DNA from: Alphaproteobacteria bacterium UBA1301
Lineage (GTDB): Bacteria > Pseudomonadota > Alphaproteobacteria > Micropepsales > Micropepsaceae
Reading direction: 5' to 3'
Assembly (NCBI GenBank): GCA_002307725.1
Contig: DBUB01000010.1
Span: 823,111 to 887,110 of the forward strand
DNA length: 64,000 nt
Under the pieces are notes generated by a model, which was not told the origin of the DNA, did not search any database, and saw nothing but the letters and a program-made list of their open reading frames with translations. Below are positions 25,168-33,741 of the stretch, piece after piece; the first letter of the stretch is position 1; each line of letters begins with the position of its first letter. Made by a program: the position numbers and the translations under genes.

Positions 25168-26730
25168 CTACGCCGTTTTCGCAGCCGCGGGCGGCGTCAC
25201 CGAGATGCGGGCGCGGCCTTTGAGTTGCGGCATGCGGAAGACGTCCATGCCTTGGTGCAGCAGCCGCAGGTAATACAGCTCTTCCTTGCTGTGCAGGTTG
25301 AACGCCGCGTACTGCTTGAGGCCGTCGACGAATTCGATATCGGTGATGGCGTCTTCGAAGCGGTCATCCCAAGCATATTCCTCGGGGCTGGCTTTGAGGC
25401 CGGCGGCTTCGCTGAACAGCATCTTCGAGCGGTCGCGGATGATGCGCGGCAGTTCCTTGGGATAAAGATCAAACACGTCGCGTAGAGCCGCCTTGCCGGT
25501 CCCGCCGCGCACCAGATCGCTGGCGGCAAGCTGGTGCGCGTAATTGGCGAGCGTCGGATCGAGGAACGGTACGCGGGTTTCGAGATTGTGGTGCATCGAG
25601 CAGCGGTCGACGCGCTGCAAGCTGATGCGGTGCATCAGGCCAAGGCACTCCTCGCGCATGGCACGGCCGTAAGTCTCGTCGATGCCGAACGCTTTTTCGA
25701 GCGGAGCGTAGCCGCAGAACAGTTCGTCGGCGCCCTCGCCGCACAAGGCAACGCGGATGTTGTCCTTCTGAATGGCCTGCGACACGAGCAGCGAACACAC
25801 GGCGCCGCGCACCAAGGCGGGCTCGAAGGATTCGGTGGTGACGACGGCTTCCGACAGCATGGAAAATGTCGCATCGCTGTTGGGATCGAACGGAATCTGT
25901 TTCAGGTCGAAGCCGGTCGCTTCGGCATACGCGGCGGCGAAGGGATAATCGGCGCTCTGCGGCCCGCCGACAAAATAGCCGGGCACCTCAGGTCGCACCT
26001 GGCGCGCGTAATGGGCGACCAGCGTGGAATCGATGCCGCCCGAGAACATGATCGCGAACGGCAGATCCGGCGGAATGTGGCTTTCTACGGCATCCTGCAA
26101 CAAGGCGTCGAGTTCGTTTTTGTTGGACGGTTTGAATTCACCCGAGGGCGCTGTCACCGGCGACGGGAATGGCGCGCAGGTGTGATGGGTGAGGAGGAAA
26201 CCGGGCGGCAGCGCCAGCACGTTGCCCTCTTTCACCGTATTCAGCAGGGGGCGGATTTCCGAGCAGAACAAAAAGCTGTTGCCATTCTGCATGACGTACA
26301 GCGGCTTGATGCCGAAGGGATCGCGCGCCGCGAGGAACTGGCCGGTGGCGGGCTCGTAAGCAACGAAGGCATACATGCCGCTAATCTTCTTCAGCGCATG
26401 ATGACCCCAAACGCGCAGCGCATTGGCGAGGACTTCGGTGTCGGATTCGGTGTGGAACGGCACGCCTTTGGCGGCGAGTTCGGCCCGCAGTTCGGCGTAG
26501 TTGTAGATTTCACCGTTGAATGAGACGGCGAGCTTGCCGTCAAAAGAGGGCTGCGGCTGAATGGCATTGTCGCGATCAACGATGCGAAGCCGCCGCGTGC
26601 ACATGGCGACGTTCTGGCTAGGATGGCGTAGCCAATCGGTAACATCACCGCGCGGGAGAAGACCTTCGATCAGGCTCTTCACGACCTCGGGCGCCCCCGG
26701 CCAATCGATCGCAACGGCAATTCCACACAT
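25168..26730 (-). CDS. asnB: Asparagine synthetase (glutamine-hydrolysing)
   Basis: A 520-residue two-domain enzyme. The class II glutaminase domain begins MCGIAVAI (nucleophile Cys2) and contains RLRIVD and SFNGEIYNYAELR. The synthetase domain has the PP-loop FSGGIDSTL and LCGEGADELFCGY. It makes asparagine from aspartate, glutamine and ATP. It converges on the copy-2 ligase with only 12 bases between the stop codons. Some AsnB-like proteins modify cell-wall or secondary metabolites, but the full set of AsnB motifs favours the primary role. Confidence 0.92.
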   Translation of the reverse strand: MCGIAVAIDWPGAPEVVKSLIEGLLPRGDVTDWLRHPSQNVAMCTRRLRIVDRDNAIQPQPSFDGKLAVSFNGEIYNYAELRAELAAKGVPFHTESDTEVLANALRVWGHHALKKISGMYAFVAYEPATGQFLAARDPFGIKPLYVMQNGNSFLFCSEIRPLLNTVKEGNVLALPPGFLLTHHTCAPFPSPVTAPSGEFKPSNKNELDALLQDAVESHIPPDLPFAIMFSGGIDSTLVAHYARQVRPEVPGYFVGGPQSADYPFAAAYAEATGFDLKQIPFDPNSDATFSMLSEAVVTTESFEPALVRGAVCSLLVSQAIQKDNIRVALCGEGADELFCGYAPLEKAFGIDETYGRAMREECLGLMHRISLQRVDRCSMHHNLETRVPFLDPTLANYAHQLAASDLVRGGTGKAALRDVFDLYPKELPRIIRDRSKMLFSEAAGLKASPEEYAWDDRFEDAITDIEFVDGLKQYAAFNLHSKEELYYLRLLHQGMDVFRMPQLKGRARISVTPPAAAKTA

Positions 26731-27049
26731 ATGTTTCTGCGCCCCTAAAAGCAGGGCGAGCCTAGCGGGACAGCCGTAAAACAGTGATTAACCGTAATGC
26801 GTTCGACCGGAGCCTGCCCCAGCGTTACGAAGCCATAAATTTTCGGCATGGCTGCATCCAGACAGCCATGCTCCTGCATCATACCAGTACCACGGCGAAT
26901 TCGCGCCTTGGTAAGGTTTCGTTAACCGTCTCGGGTGTGGACTCCAAAATAGTTCGAACTCCCCACTACTCGGGACTTGCATATTGCGAAGTTCATGCTA
27001 GATATAACTTCGTAATAGCCGAGAGGGCGGAAGCAAACGCGAGTGTGAC
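26731..27049. other. asnB-padR divergent intergenic region (319 bp)
   Basis: Contains the promoters of the divergent asnB and padR genes. Beyond the operator described separately, the perfect palindrome AGTTCGAACT (26951-26960) lies 21 bases upstream of it. A possible padR promoter is TTGCAT (26977-26982), 16 bases, TAGATA (26999-27004). A short plus-strand frame (26784-27053) has no ribosome-binding site or recognisable sequence and is probably not a gene. Confidence 0.5.
26982..27017 (+). promoter_or_regulatory. Operator-like palindrome upstream of padR
   Basis: TATTGCGAAGTT (26982-26993) and AACTTCGTAATA (27006-27017) form a 12-bp inverted repeat with one mismatch and a 12-base spacer. 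It covers the predicted -35 to -10 interval and ends 32 bases before the GTG start, which is where an autoregulatory PadR dimer would bind. Confidence 0.6.
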
Positions 27050-27451
27050 GTGACTGATGAAACGCAATACACGCGGAAATTCCGTAAAGAGCTGATGGCC
27101 GGACTATCGTCCTTGGTCCTGCTGGCCGTGCTCGCACGCGCCGGACGGGAAATGTATGGATACGAGATCGCCAAAGCCGTGAAGGCCGAAGGCGAAGGCG
27201 GACTGATCTTCAAGCAGGGGGCGATCTACCCCGTGCTCAGGTCGTTGAACGCGCTGGGGCTGCTCGGGAGCCGGGTGGAAGCTTCAGCCTTCGGCCCGCC
27301 ACGCCGCTACTACAACATCACCGACGAAGGCCGCAAAGCACTCGCCGAATGGCAATTCGCTTGGCGCGACATGCGCGAATTCGTCGACGATGCGCTGAAA
27401 GCCGGCATCACCCCGGGAGGGACGGGAAATGAATATCGCCCCACCGCCTGA
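27050..27451 (+). CDS. PadR-family transcriptional regulator
   Basis: A 133-residue winged-helix protein starting at GTG 27050. The PadR pattern is visible: LVLLAVLARAGREMYGYEIAKAV, FKQGAIYPVLRSLNALGLL (recognition helix) and PPRRYYNITDEGRKAL. The C-terminal dimerisation helix is short, as in PadR subfamily 2. PadR proteins typically repress themselves and a neighbouring membrane or transport gene and respond to small molecules. It overlaps the next gene by 23 bases, a pair typical of PadR-DUF1700 modules. Confidence 0.92.
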   Translation: MTDETQYTRKFRKELMAGLSSLVLLAVLARAGREMYGYEIAKAVKAEGEGGLIFKQGAIYPVLRSLNALGLLGSRVEASAFGPPRRYYNITDEGRKALAEWQFAWRDMREFVDDALKAGITPGGTGNEYRPTA

Positions 27452-28334
27452 CTCGGTCCGCGGTTATCTCAGCGAGCTCAGGCGTGCGCTGAAAGGCGCC
27501 CCGCGCGGACTGATCGCCGATGCTCTCGCCGATTGCGAAGAGCATCTCAACATGGAAATCGCGCAGAATCCCGACATGGATGAAGCCGCGGTCATGGCCT
27601 CCGTCGTCGACACTTACGGATCGCCACAAGAAATCGCCGAGGAGTATCGCGATATGGAAGACGCCATCACGACACCCTTCCCCAAACAGCCCTACGCGGA
27701 AACGAGCGGCAGCAGCGGCGGTTTCTTCGGAGTCGTCTCTGATCCGCGTACCTACGGCGCCCTACTCTACATGCTGTTATCGCTGGTCACCGGCGTTTTC
27801 TATTTCGTTTGGACGGTCGCGGGCATTTCGATCACCGCCGGTACCAGCGTGCTGATCATCGGTATTCCGCTGGCGCTGGTGTTCCTGATGTCGTTCCGCA
27901 TGCTCTCTCACGTCGAAGGACGCATCGTCGAAGGACTACTCGGCGTGCGCATGCCGCGTCGCTTGCCCGCCGTCAACGTCGAAGAAAAAATCTGGCCCCA
28001 GATCAAGGATGCGCTCGGCGACGTGCGCACCTGGACCTCGGTGTTCTACCTATTGCTGATGCTGCCGCTGGGCATTGTCTACTTCACGCTCGGCATCACC
28101 GGCCTGGCGCTGTCGCTCGGCATCACGGGAGTCTCGATCTGGAGCTTGGCGACGAACGAAGGCCATGTGCAGATTCCCAATGTGCCGGCGCTTCAGCATT
28201 TTCTCAACACCGCACCGGGACTTGTTCTGCTTGCAGCGGTCGGAATCTTGGCATTTTTCCTGGTGCTGCACATGGCTCGCTTCATCGGCTGGACTCATGG
28301 CAAGATTGCCGAAGGTTTGCTGGTCCGACTCTAG
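27429..28334 (+). CDS. DUF1700-type membrane protein with sensor-like domain
   Basis: A 301-residue protein. The N-terminal ~75 residues (SVRGYLSELRRALKGAPRGLIADALADCEEHL) match the DUF1700/HAAS domain found next to PadR genes. It is followed by a membrane region with four to six hydrophobic helices (about 105-160, 215-250 and 270-290) resembling the putative-sensor domain family. By analogy with PadR pairs, the HAAS domain probably engages the regulator or helps anchor it at the membrane. The precise signal is unknown. The start is preceded by GGGAGGGACGGG. Confidence 0.85.
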   Translation: MNIAPPPDSVRGYLSELRRALKGAPRGLIADALADCEEHLNMEIAQNPDMDEAAVMASVVDTYGSPQEIAEEYRDMEDAITTPFPKQPYAETSGSSGGFFGVVSDPRTYGALLYMLLSLVTGVFYFVWTVAGISITAGTSVLIIGIPLALVFLMSFRMLSHVEGRIVEGLLGVRMPRRLPAVNVEEKIWPQIKDALGDVRTWTSVFYLLLMLPLGIVYFTLGITGLALSLGITGVSIWSLATNEGHVQIPNVPALQHFLNTAPGLVLLAAVGILAFFLVLHMARFIGWTHGKIAEGLLVRL

Positions 28335-28373
28335 TTGTCGCAAATAGTCACATTACAACGATTTCAGGCTATG

Positions 28374-28411
28374 GCGCGTGATCCAAAACAGATCACGCGC
28401 TGTGTGCTTTT
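28374..28411 (+). terminator. Intrinsic terminator of the padR-DUF1700 operon
   Basis: GCGCGTGATC (28374-28383) and GATCACGCGC (28391-28400) form a perfect 10-bp stem with a 7-base loop CAAAACA. A modest T-rich stretch (TGTGTGCTTTTG) follows. It lies 40 bases after the stop codon. Confidence 0.7.
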
Positions 28412-28522
28412 GCGGCCTCATTGTTGCATCACGCAGGACACACTGCATGCGACCGATTTACCGAATGCGTGCGGCTGATCGTTCGTACGTGGTGATCTCT
28501 ATCGTTAATAGGAGAGTAATGG

Positions 28523-28553
28523 TTGACGCGCCAGCATACGCTGAGGCTATATG
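28523..28553 (+). promoter_or_regulatory. Possible sigma-70 promoter of the M23 gene
   Basis: TTGACG (28523-28528) is followed 17-19 bases later by GCTATA/TATATG (28546-28553). The spacing to the GTG start would give a leader of about 80 bases. Matches are partial, so this is tentative. Confidence 0.35.
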
Positions 28554-28638
28554 CACACTGCGTTTGGGGGCTCCGGAACGGTCTGGGACAACTAAAGTAT
28601 GCGTCGATTTCTTGGCGCCAACCCTTTAGGGAGCAATC

Positions 28639-30216
28639 GTGAACCGTCGCAACGAATCGACGCCCGTTACCTTTGATGCCGAATGGCCAGTCTCCGGCCA
28701 AGACGCGACCGCCTTCAACAATGACCATCGCTGGACCGTTGTCTCCACATCGATCTCTGCGCTGATCGTCGGTTCGATCGCTTGGCTCGCGGTCTCCACC
28801 ATGCCGCCAGTCACGGGCGGCACCGTCGAGAATGCGAGCCACGGATTCCTACCCTATCGCCTGTTCCAGCAATTGACCGACTCTGGATCGAACGCGCTGT
28901 TCGCGTCCGTTGCGTCGATGCCCGCAGACCGTCAGCAGACGTCCGGTCTCGACCGTGCGTTGAACACCGAGCGTGCCGCGCCAAAATCCACCATTGAAAC
29001 TCACACTGTCACGCTCGATTCCGGCGACACGCTGGCGGGCGCACTGGAGAACGCGGGGATCTCGGCCAACGACGCCAATGCGGCCATCGCCGCCCTCGGC
29101 AAGGTTCACAACGCGCGTGCGCTACGCGCCGGGCAGAGCTTCGACATTACCTACAACACGCACCCCGACGTCGCTGCCAATAGTAACGATCCGTCTGCGG
29201 ACGATGACGCCAGCGACATGTCGAAGGGTGCGGCGGTGCCGGGCGAGCCGATCTCACGGCTTCTTACCATCAAATTTTCGCCAACGGTCGATCACGACAT
29301 CACCATCGCGCGGGGCGCCGACGGCACTTTCCAGGCGACCGACGTCGTCAAGCAACTCGTCAGCCATGTCCATCGCGCCGGTGGCACGATCGACGGCAGC
29401 CTCTATCTCTCCGCGATGCGGGCCGGCATTCCGACCGACGTCGTCGGCGAAATGATCAAGATGTTTTCCTATAAGGTCGACTTCCAGCGCGATCTGCAGC
29501 CCGGCGACTCCTTCGAGGTGTTCTACGACTACTACTACACGCCCGAAGGCATGCCGGCGCGCCAGGGCGCCATCTCCTATGCGATGATGAAGACTGGCGG
29601 CAAAACCATCGTCCTCTATCGCTATCAGGCCAGTCCCAACGATCCGGCGGAATATTTCGACTCGTTCGGCGAAAGCGTCAAAGGCATGCTGATGAAGACG
29701 CCCGTCGACGGCGCTCGCATCACCAGCGGTTTCGGCATGCGGTTCCACCCCGTGCTCGGATTCTCGCGCATGCATAAGGGCGTCGATTTTGGCGTTCCGA
29801 TCGGTACGCCGGTGATGGCCGCCGGTTCCGGTACCGTTGCCTTCCTCGGTTGGTCGAACGGCTATGGTCGCTTCCTCAAGATCAGTCACGGCAGCGGCTA
29901 TGCGACGGGTTACGGACATTTGTCGCGCTTTTCGCCTGGTCTGCATGTCGGTTCGAAGGTGCGCCAGGCACAGGTCGTCGCCTATTCGGGCAATACCGGC
30001 ATGTCGACCGGTCCGCATCTGCACTACGAAACATTGGTGAACAACCAGCAGGTCAATCCGCTGCATTTGAAAATGGCGCAAGGGCGCAAGCTCGCCGGCA
30101 AGGATTTGCGCGCGTTCCAGGCCGAACGCTTGCACATCGATGACAAACTGGCCGCCACCAAGCTCGAAACCAAAGTCGCCGACGTGTCGACCGGGCTGCG
30201 GGCAGGGACGAAGTAG
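28639..30216 (+). CDS. M23-family peptidoglycan endopeptidase (membrane-anchored)
   Basis: A 525-residue protein. A single transmembrane helix (about residues 35-55) anchors a periplasmic chain with an OapA/LysM-like region (VTLDSGDTLAGALENAGISANDANAAI, 125-160) and a central Csd3-like region (HVHRAGGTIDGSLYLSAM). The C-terminal M23 domain has zinc ligands His379 and Asp383 (MHKGVDFG) and His462 (HLHYE). Such enzymes cleave peptide cross-links during growth and division. The start is GTG 28639, preceded by AGGGAG; no other start fits. The catalytic motifs are complete, so it should be an active endopeptidase. Confidence 0.9.
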   Translation: MNRRNESTPVTFDAEWPVSGQDATAFNNDHRWTVVSTSISALIVGSIAWLAVSTMPPVTGGTVENASHGFLPYRLFQQLTDSGSNALFASVASMPADRQQTSGLDRALNTERAAPKSTIETHTVTLDSGDTLAGALENAGISANDANAAIAALGKVHNARALRAGQSFDITYNTHPDVAANSNDPSADDDASDMSKGAAVPGEPISRLLTIKFSPTVDHDITIARGADGTFQATDVVKQLVSHVHRAGGTIDGSLYLSAMRAGIPTDVVGEMIKMFSYKVDFQRDLQPGDSFEVFYDYYYTPEGMPARQGAISYAMMKTGGKTIVLYRYQASPNDPAEYFDSFGESVKGMLMKTPVDGARITSGFGMRFHPVLGFSRMHKGVDFGVPIGTPVMAAGSGTVAFLGWSNGYGRFLKISHGSGYATGYGHLSRFSPGLHVGSKVRQAQVVAYSGNTGMSTGPHLHYETLVNNQQVNPLHLKMAQGRKLAGKDLRAFQAERLHIDDKLAATKLETKVADVSTGLRAGTK

Positions 30217-30327
30217 ATTCCTCAACGTCAACTTCTGCGCGCGAATTTTCGTTCGTAAAGCGTACGAGAATCCTGCACACTTCCGGTAACGCCGACCCAT
30301 CGTCCGGCGATCTGGGGAGTGAATTCC

Positions 30328-30900
30328 ATGGCCAACGAACACACACCGCAGGTGAACCCTGCGGCTTTAGGACTAGCCTGCTTCGGTCTTACCACCGTAC
30401 TGCTCAGCTTGATCAATGCGGGGCTGTTGCCCGCGGGCGGCGAACCCGTCGTGCTTCCGTTGGCCCTTGCCTTCGGCGGCACGGCGCAAATCCTTGCCGG
30501 CATTTTCGAAGTGAAACTCGGCAACACCTTCGGCATGACCGCCTTCATCGCTTACGGTGCGTTCTGGTGGTGGTTTGCCCTGCTGCTTCTGCTCGGCCAT
30601 ACCGACGTCCTCGATTTGAAGGACGCCCATTCGACCATCGCCGTCGCGCTGCTGTTATGGGGTGTGTTTACGCTCTACATGTGGATCGCCAGCTTCAAGC
30701 TGACGCGGATCGTCAACCTGGTTTTTCTGACGCTGTGGATGACGTTCTTCCTGCTCGGCGCCGGTTCTCTGTTCGTAATACCCGCGGTGTCGCAAACCGG
30801 CGGCTGGGTCGGGCTGGTGTGCGGAACGCTGGCGCTCTATGGCAGCTTCGCCATCGTAACCAATTCCACGTTCGGCAAGACGGTGCTGCCGGTGGGGTGA
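30328..30900 (+). CDS. Acetate/succinate transporter of the GPR1/FUN34/YaaH family
   Basis: A 190-residue protein with six hydrophobic helices. The family motif NPAALGLACFGLTT (the N-P-x-x-L-G signature) is near the N-terminus, with GGTAQILAGIFE at the second helix and ending GSFAIVTNSTFGKTVLPVG. Members (SatP/YaaH) move acetate and succinate by proton symport or as channels. Start ATG 30328 has GGGGAG at the right distance; GTG 30319 is an alternative. Acetate handling is relevant to a fermentative organism with AdhE. Confidence 0.92.
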   Translation: MANEHTPQVNPAALGLACFGLTTVLLSLINAGLLPAGGEPVVLPLALAFGGTAQILAGIFEVKLGNTFGMTAFIAYGAFWWWFALLLLLGHTDVLDLKDAHSTIAVALLLWGVFTLYMWIASFKLTRIVNLVFLTLWMTFFLLGAGSLFVIPAVSQTGGWVGLVCGTLALYGSFAIVTNSTFGKTVLPVG

Positions 30901-30916
30901 AGCGCCAACCAATACC

Positions 30917-30945
30917 GTCGTGGCCGGGTCAAGCCCGGCCACGAC
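30917..30945. repeat. GTCGTGGCCGGG palindrome between YaaH and clpB
   Basis: GTCGTGGCCGGG (30917-30928) pairs perfectly with CCCGGCCACGAC (30934-30945) around a 5-base loop TCAAG. A close relative lies at 61690-61710 after secA. Palindromes of this kind (TGGCCGGGCTTGACCCGGCCA) are frequent intergenic repeats in Alphaproteobacteria. Here it separates two convergent genes and may terminate both. Confidence 0.7.
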
Positions 30946-30953
30946 AAGTTGGG

Positions 30954-33572
30954 TTAATTCAGCGCCTTGCTCGGGGCGTTCTCGAAGTTGAGATCATCGG
31001 GGGTCGCGAACTCCTCGCCGTTGAGAGTCAGACCGGAGTGGCCGACGCTCACCTGCACCACCGATCCGTCGCCGATCTTGCCTTCCAGAATCAGCTCCGC
31101 CAGCGGGTCTTGCAGACGGCGCTGGATCACGCGCTTGAGCGGCCGGGCGCCATAGACCGTATCGTAGCCGGCATTGCCGAGCCACTCGCGCGCCTTGGCG
31201 TCGAGCGTGATCGCGATCTTGCGATCGGCCAGAAGCTTGTCGAGACGGCCGATCTGAATGTCGACGATCTTGTCCATGTTGGCGCGGCTGAGGCGATGAA
31301 ACAGGATGATCTCGTCGAGGCGGTTGAGAAACTCGGGACGGAAGTGCGCCCGTACCGCGGCCATCACGTCGGCGCGGACTTCGGCGGTATCGGGACCGCT
31401 CATCATCTCGGTGCCGAGGTTCGAGGTCAGGATGATGACAGTGTTCTTGAAATCGACCGTGCGGCCCTGCCCGTCGGTGAGACGGCCGTCGTCCAAGACT
31501 TGCAGCAGCACATTGAATACGTCGGGGTGCGCTTTTTCGACCTCATCGAACAGGATCACCTGATAAGGCCGCCGCCGCACCGCTTCAGTGAGGACACCGC
31601 CTTCTTCATAGCCGACATAGCCCGGCGGGGCGCCGATCAGACGCGCCACGGCGTGCTTTTCCATGAACTCGCTCATGTCGATACGAACCATGGCGTTGTC
31701 ATCATCGAATAGGAACGAGGCCAGCGCCTTGGTGAGTTCAGTCTTGCCGACGCCGGTGGGCCCTAAGAACAGGAACGAGCCAATCGGACGGCCCGCATCC
31801 TGCAATCCCGCCCGCGCGCGGCGCACGGCATTGGAAATAGCACGCACCGCCGGGGTCTGGCCGACGACGCGCTTTTCGAGCGCCTCTTCCATTTTAAGCA
31901 GCTTGTCGCGCTCGCCTTCCAGCATCTTGTCGACCGGAATGCCGGTCCAACGCGAGACGATCTGGGCAATGTGTTCGGGCTGCACCGCCTCGTTGACCAT
32001 CGCGCTCTGGCGTTTTTCGTCAATCTGTTGCAGCTGCTTTTCGAGACCCGGAATGACGCCGTATTGCAGCTCGCCGGCGCGGGCATATTCGCCGCGGCGC
32101 TGGGCGATATCGACTTCAGCACGGGCGCGTTCGAGCCTTTCTTTCAGGCCCTGCACGTCTTGCAGCGATCGCTTTTCCGATTTCCACTTCGCGGTCAGAA
32201 CAGACGATTGCTGTTCCAGCTCGGCAAGTTCTTTTTCTAGATGCACCAGCCGGTCTTTGGAGGCCTTGTCGGTTTCCTTTTTCAAGGCTTCGCGTTCGAT
32301 CTTGAGCTGGACCACGCGGCGGTCGAGTTCGTCGAGTTCGTCCGGCTTGGAGTCGACCTGCATGCGCAAGCGGCTGGCGGCTTCGTCCATCAAGTCGATG
32401 GCCTTGTCGGGCAAGAAGCGGTCGGTGATGTAGCGGTTGGAAAGCTGCGCCGCGGCGACAATGGCGGAATCGGTGATGCGCACGCCGTGATGGACTTCGT
32501 ATTTCTCTTTCAGACCGCGCAGGATCGAAACGGTGTCTTCCACCGTCGGCTCGCTGACGAACACCGGTTGAAACCGGCGGGCCAGCGCCGCATCTTTCTC
32601 GATGTATTTGCGGTATTCGTTGAGCGTGGTGGCCCCGACGCAATGGAGTTCGCCGCGCGCCAGCGACGGCTTCAGCAGATTGGACGCATCCATTGAACCT
32701 TCCGACGCACCAGCCCCAACAAGCGTGTGCATTTCGTCGATGAAGAGGATGATCTGCCCGTTGGCAGAAGTGATCTCGCCCAGCACGGCCTTCAGCCGCT
32801 CTTCAAACTCGCCGCGATATTTGGCACCGGCGATCAGCGCGCCCATGTCGAGCGCCATCAGCCGTTTGTCGCGCAGGCTTTCCGGTACGTCGCCGTTGAC
32901 GATGCGCAGCGCCAAGCCTTCGGCGATAGCAGTTTTGCCGACGCCGGGTTCGCCGATCAGCACCGGATTGTTCTTGGTGCGGCGCGACAGCACCTGAATG
33001 GTGCGGCGGATTTCTTCGTCGCGCCCGATCACCGGATCGAGCTTTCCCGCGCGCGCCAGTTCGGTGAGGTCGCGGGCATATTTCTTCAGCGCGTCATAAG
33101 CGTTTTCGGCCGTGGCACTGTCAGCGGTGCGGCCCTTGCGCAAATCGGCAATCGCCTTATTGAGGTTTTGCGGCGTGACGCCGGCATCCTTCAAGATGCG
33201 CGCGGAGTCGCCGGCGGACATCGCAAGCGCCAGCAGCAGGTATTCGGCGGTGACGAAGCTGTCGCCGGCCTTGGTCGCGATCTGTTGCGCGTTCTCCAAT
33301 AGGCGAGCGGTTTCGGGATTGATGTAGACCTGGCCCGAACCGGAACCCTCCACCCGCGGCATTTTCTGAAGCGCGTGGGCAACGGCGTCACGGACCTGCT
33401 CGGGACGTCCGCTCGCGGCGGCGATCAAGCGGGCGGCGAGCCCTTCCTCGTCGTCGATCAGGACCTTCAACAGGTGTTCGGGGGTGAAAAACTGGTGGTT
33501 GGAACGAAGGGCAAGCCCTTGCGCCGACTGAATGAAGCCACGCGCCCGTTCGGTGAATTTCTCAATTTCCAT
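30954..33572 (-). CDS. clpB: ATP-dependent disaggregase ClpB
   Basis: An 872-residue hexameric AAA+ chaperone that works with DnaK to dissolve aggregates. A double Clp N domain (1-145) precedes nucleotide-binding domain 1 (Walker A GEPGVGKT, 207-214), the coiled-coil M-domain (about 405-525) that marks ClpB rather than ClpA or ClpC, and domain 2 (Walker A GPTGVGKT near 605; GYVGYEEGG pore loop). A heat-shock promoter candidate lies upstream. It ends the prfA-prmC-DUF4167-clpB series. Confidence 0.97.
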   Translation of the reverse strand: MEIEKFTERARGFIQSAQGLALRSNHQFFTPEHLLKVLIDDEEGLAARLIAAASGRPEQVRDAVAHALQKMPRVEGSGSGQVYINPETARLLENAQQIATKAGDSFVTAEYLLLALAMSAGDSARILKDAGVTPQNLNKAIADLRKGRTADSATAENAYDALKKYARDLTELARAGKLDPVIGRDEEIRRTIQVLSRRTKNNPVLIGEPGVGKTAIAEGLALRIVNGDVPESLRDKRLMALDMGALIAGAKYRGEFEERLKAVLGEITSANGQIILFIDEMHTLVGAGASEGSMDASNLLKPSLARGELHCVGATTLNEYRKYIEKDAALARRFQPVFVSEPTVEDTVSILRGLKEKYEVHHGVRITDSAIVAAAQLSNRYITDRFLPDKAIDLMDEAASRLRMQVDSKPDELDELDRRVVQLKIEREALKKETDKASKDRLVHLEKELAELEQQSSVLTAKWKSEKRSLQDVQGLKERLERARAEVDIAQRRGEYARAGELQYGVIPGLEKQLQQIDEKRQSAMVNEAVQPEHIAQIVSRWTGIPVDKMLEGERDKLLKMEEALEKRVVGQTPAVRAISNAVRRARAGLQDAGRPIGSFLFLGPTGVGKTELTKALASFLFDDDNAMVRIDMSEFMEKHAVARLIGAPPGYVGYEEGGVLTEAVRRRPYQVILFDEVEKAHPDVFNVLLQVLDDGRLTDGQGRTVDFKNTVIILTSNLGTEMMSGPDTAEVRADVMAAVRAHFRPEFLNRLDEIILFHRLSRANMDKIVDIQIGRLDKLLADRKIAITLDAKAREWLGNAGYDTVYGARPLKRVIQRRLQDPLAELILEGKIGDGSVVQVSVGHSGLTLNGEEFATPDDLNFENAPSKALN

Positions 33573-33671
33573 ATCTGCCTCTCAAGCCCTTGGCCCAGGC
33601 TCTGCGGATGCGGCAGCCTAGGACGAGTCCGGTCAATAGGCACGGCCCCATCTGGGCGCCGTACCCGGCAG

Positions 33672-33704
33672 AATATGTGGGAATTGGAAGAGAGATCTTC
33701 AAGG
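33672..33704 (-). promoter_or_regulatory. Candidate heat-shock (sigma-32) promoter of clpB
   Basis: On the minus strand, CCTTGAAG (33704-33697) is followed 15 bases later by CCCACATATT (33681-33672), close to the RpoH consensus CTTGAA ... CCCCATNT. Transcription would begin about 93 bases before the clpB start codon. Confidence 0.6.
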
Positions 33705-33708
33705 CAAC

Positions 33709-33736
33709 TTTCCTCCCCCGCGCACGGGGAAGGAAA
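33709..33736 (-). terminator. Hairpin between DUF4167 gene and clpB
   Basis: TTTCCTcCCCCG (33709-33720) pairs with CGGGGaAGGAAA (33725-33736) with one mismatch and a 4-base loop CGCA. It lies 5 bases downstream of the DUF4167 stop codon and just upstream of the clpB promoter, so clpB is probably uncoupled from the upstream genes. No strong T run follows. Confidence 0.55.
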
Positions 33737-33741
33737 ATACC

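Larger units (their letters stand above)
28335..28638. other. Intergenic region before the M23 gene (304 bp)
   Basis: Holds the terminator at 28374-28411 and a possible promoter at 28523-28553; the rest has no recognisable feature. A short plus-strand frame (28378-28629) is present but has no ribosome-binding site or homology. Confidence 0.5.

Noticed and set aside
26784..27053. 89-codon frame between asnB and padR
   Set aside because: No ribosome-binding site, runs through the padR promoter and start, and has no recognisable features.
30235..30300. Possible seventh copy of the dispersed repeat before the YaaH-type gene
   Set aside because: It has AATTTTCG and GCACACTT fragments but no matching stems or TTGTCGCG leader.
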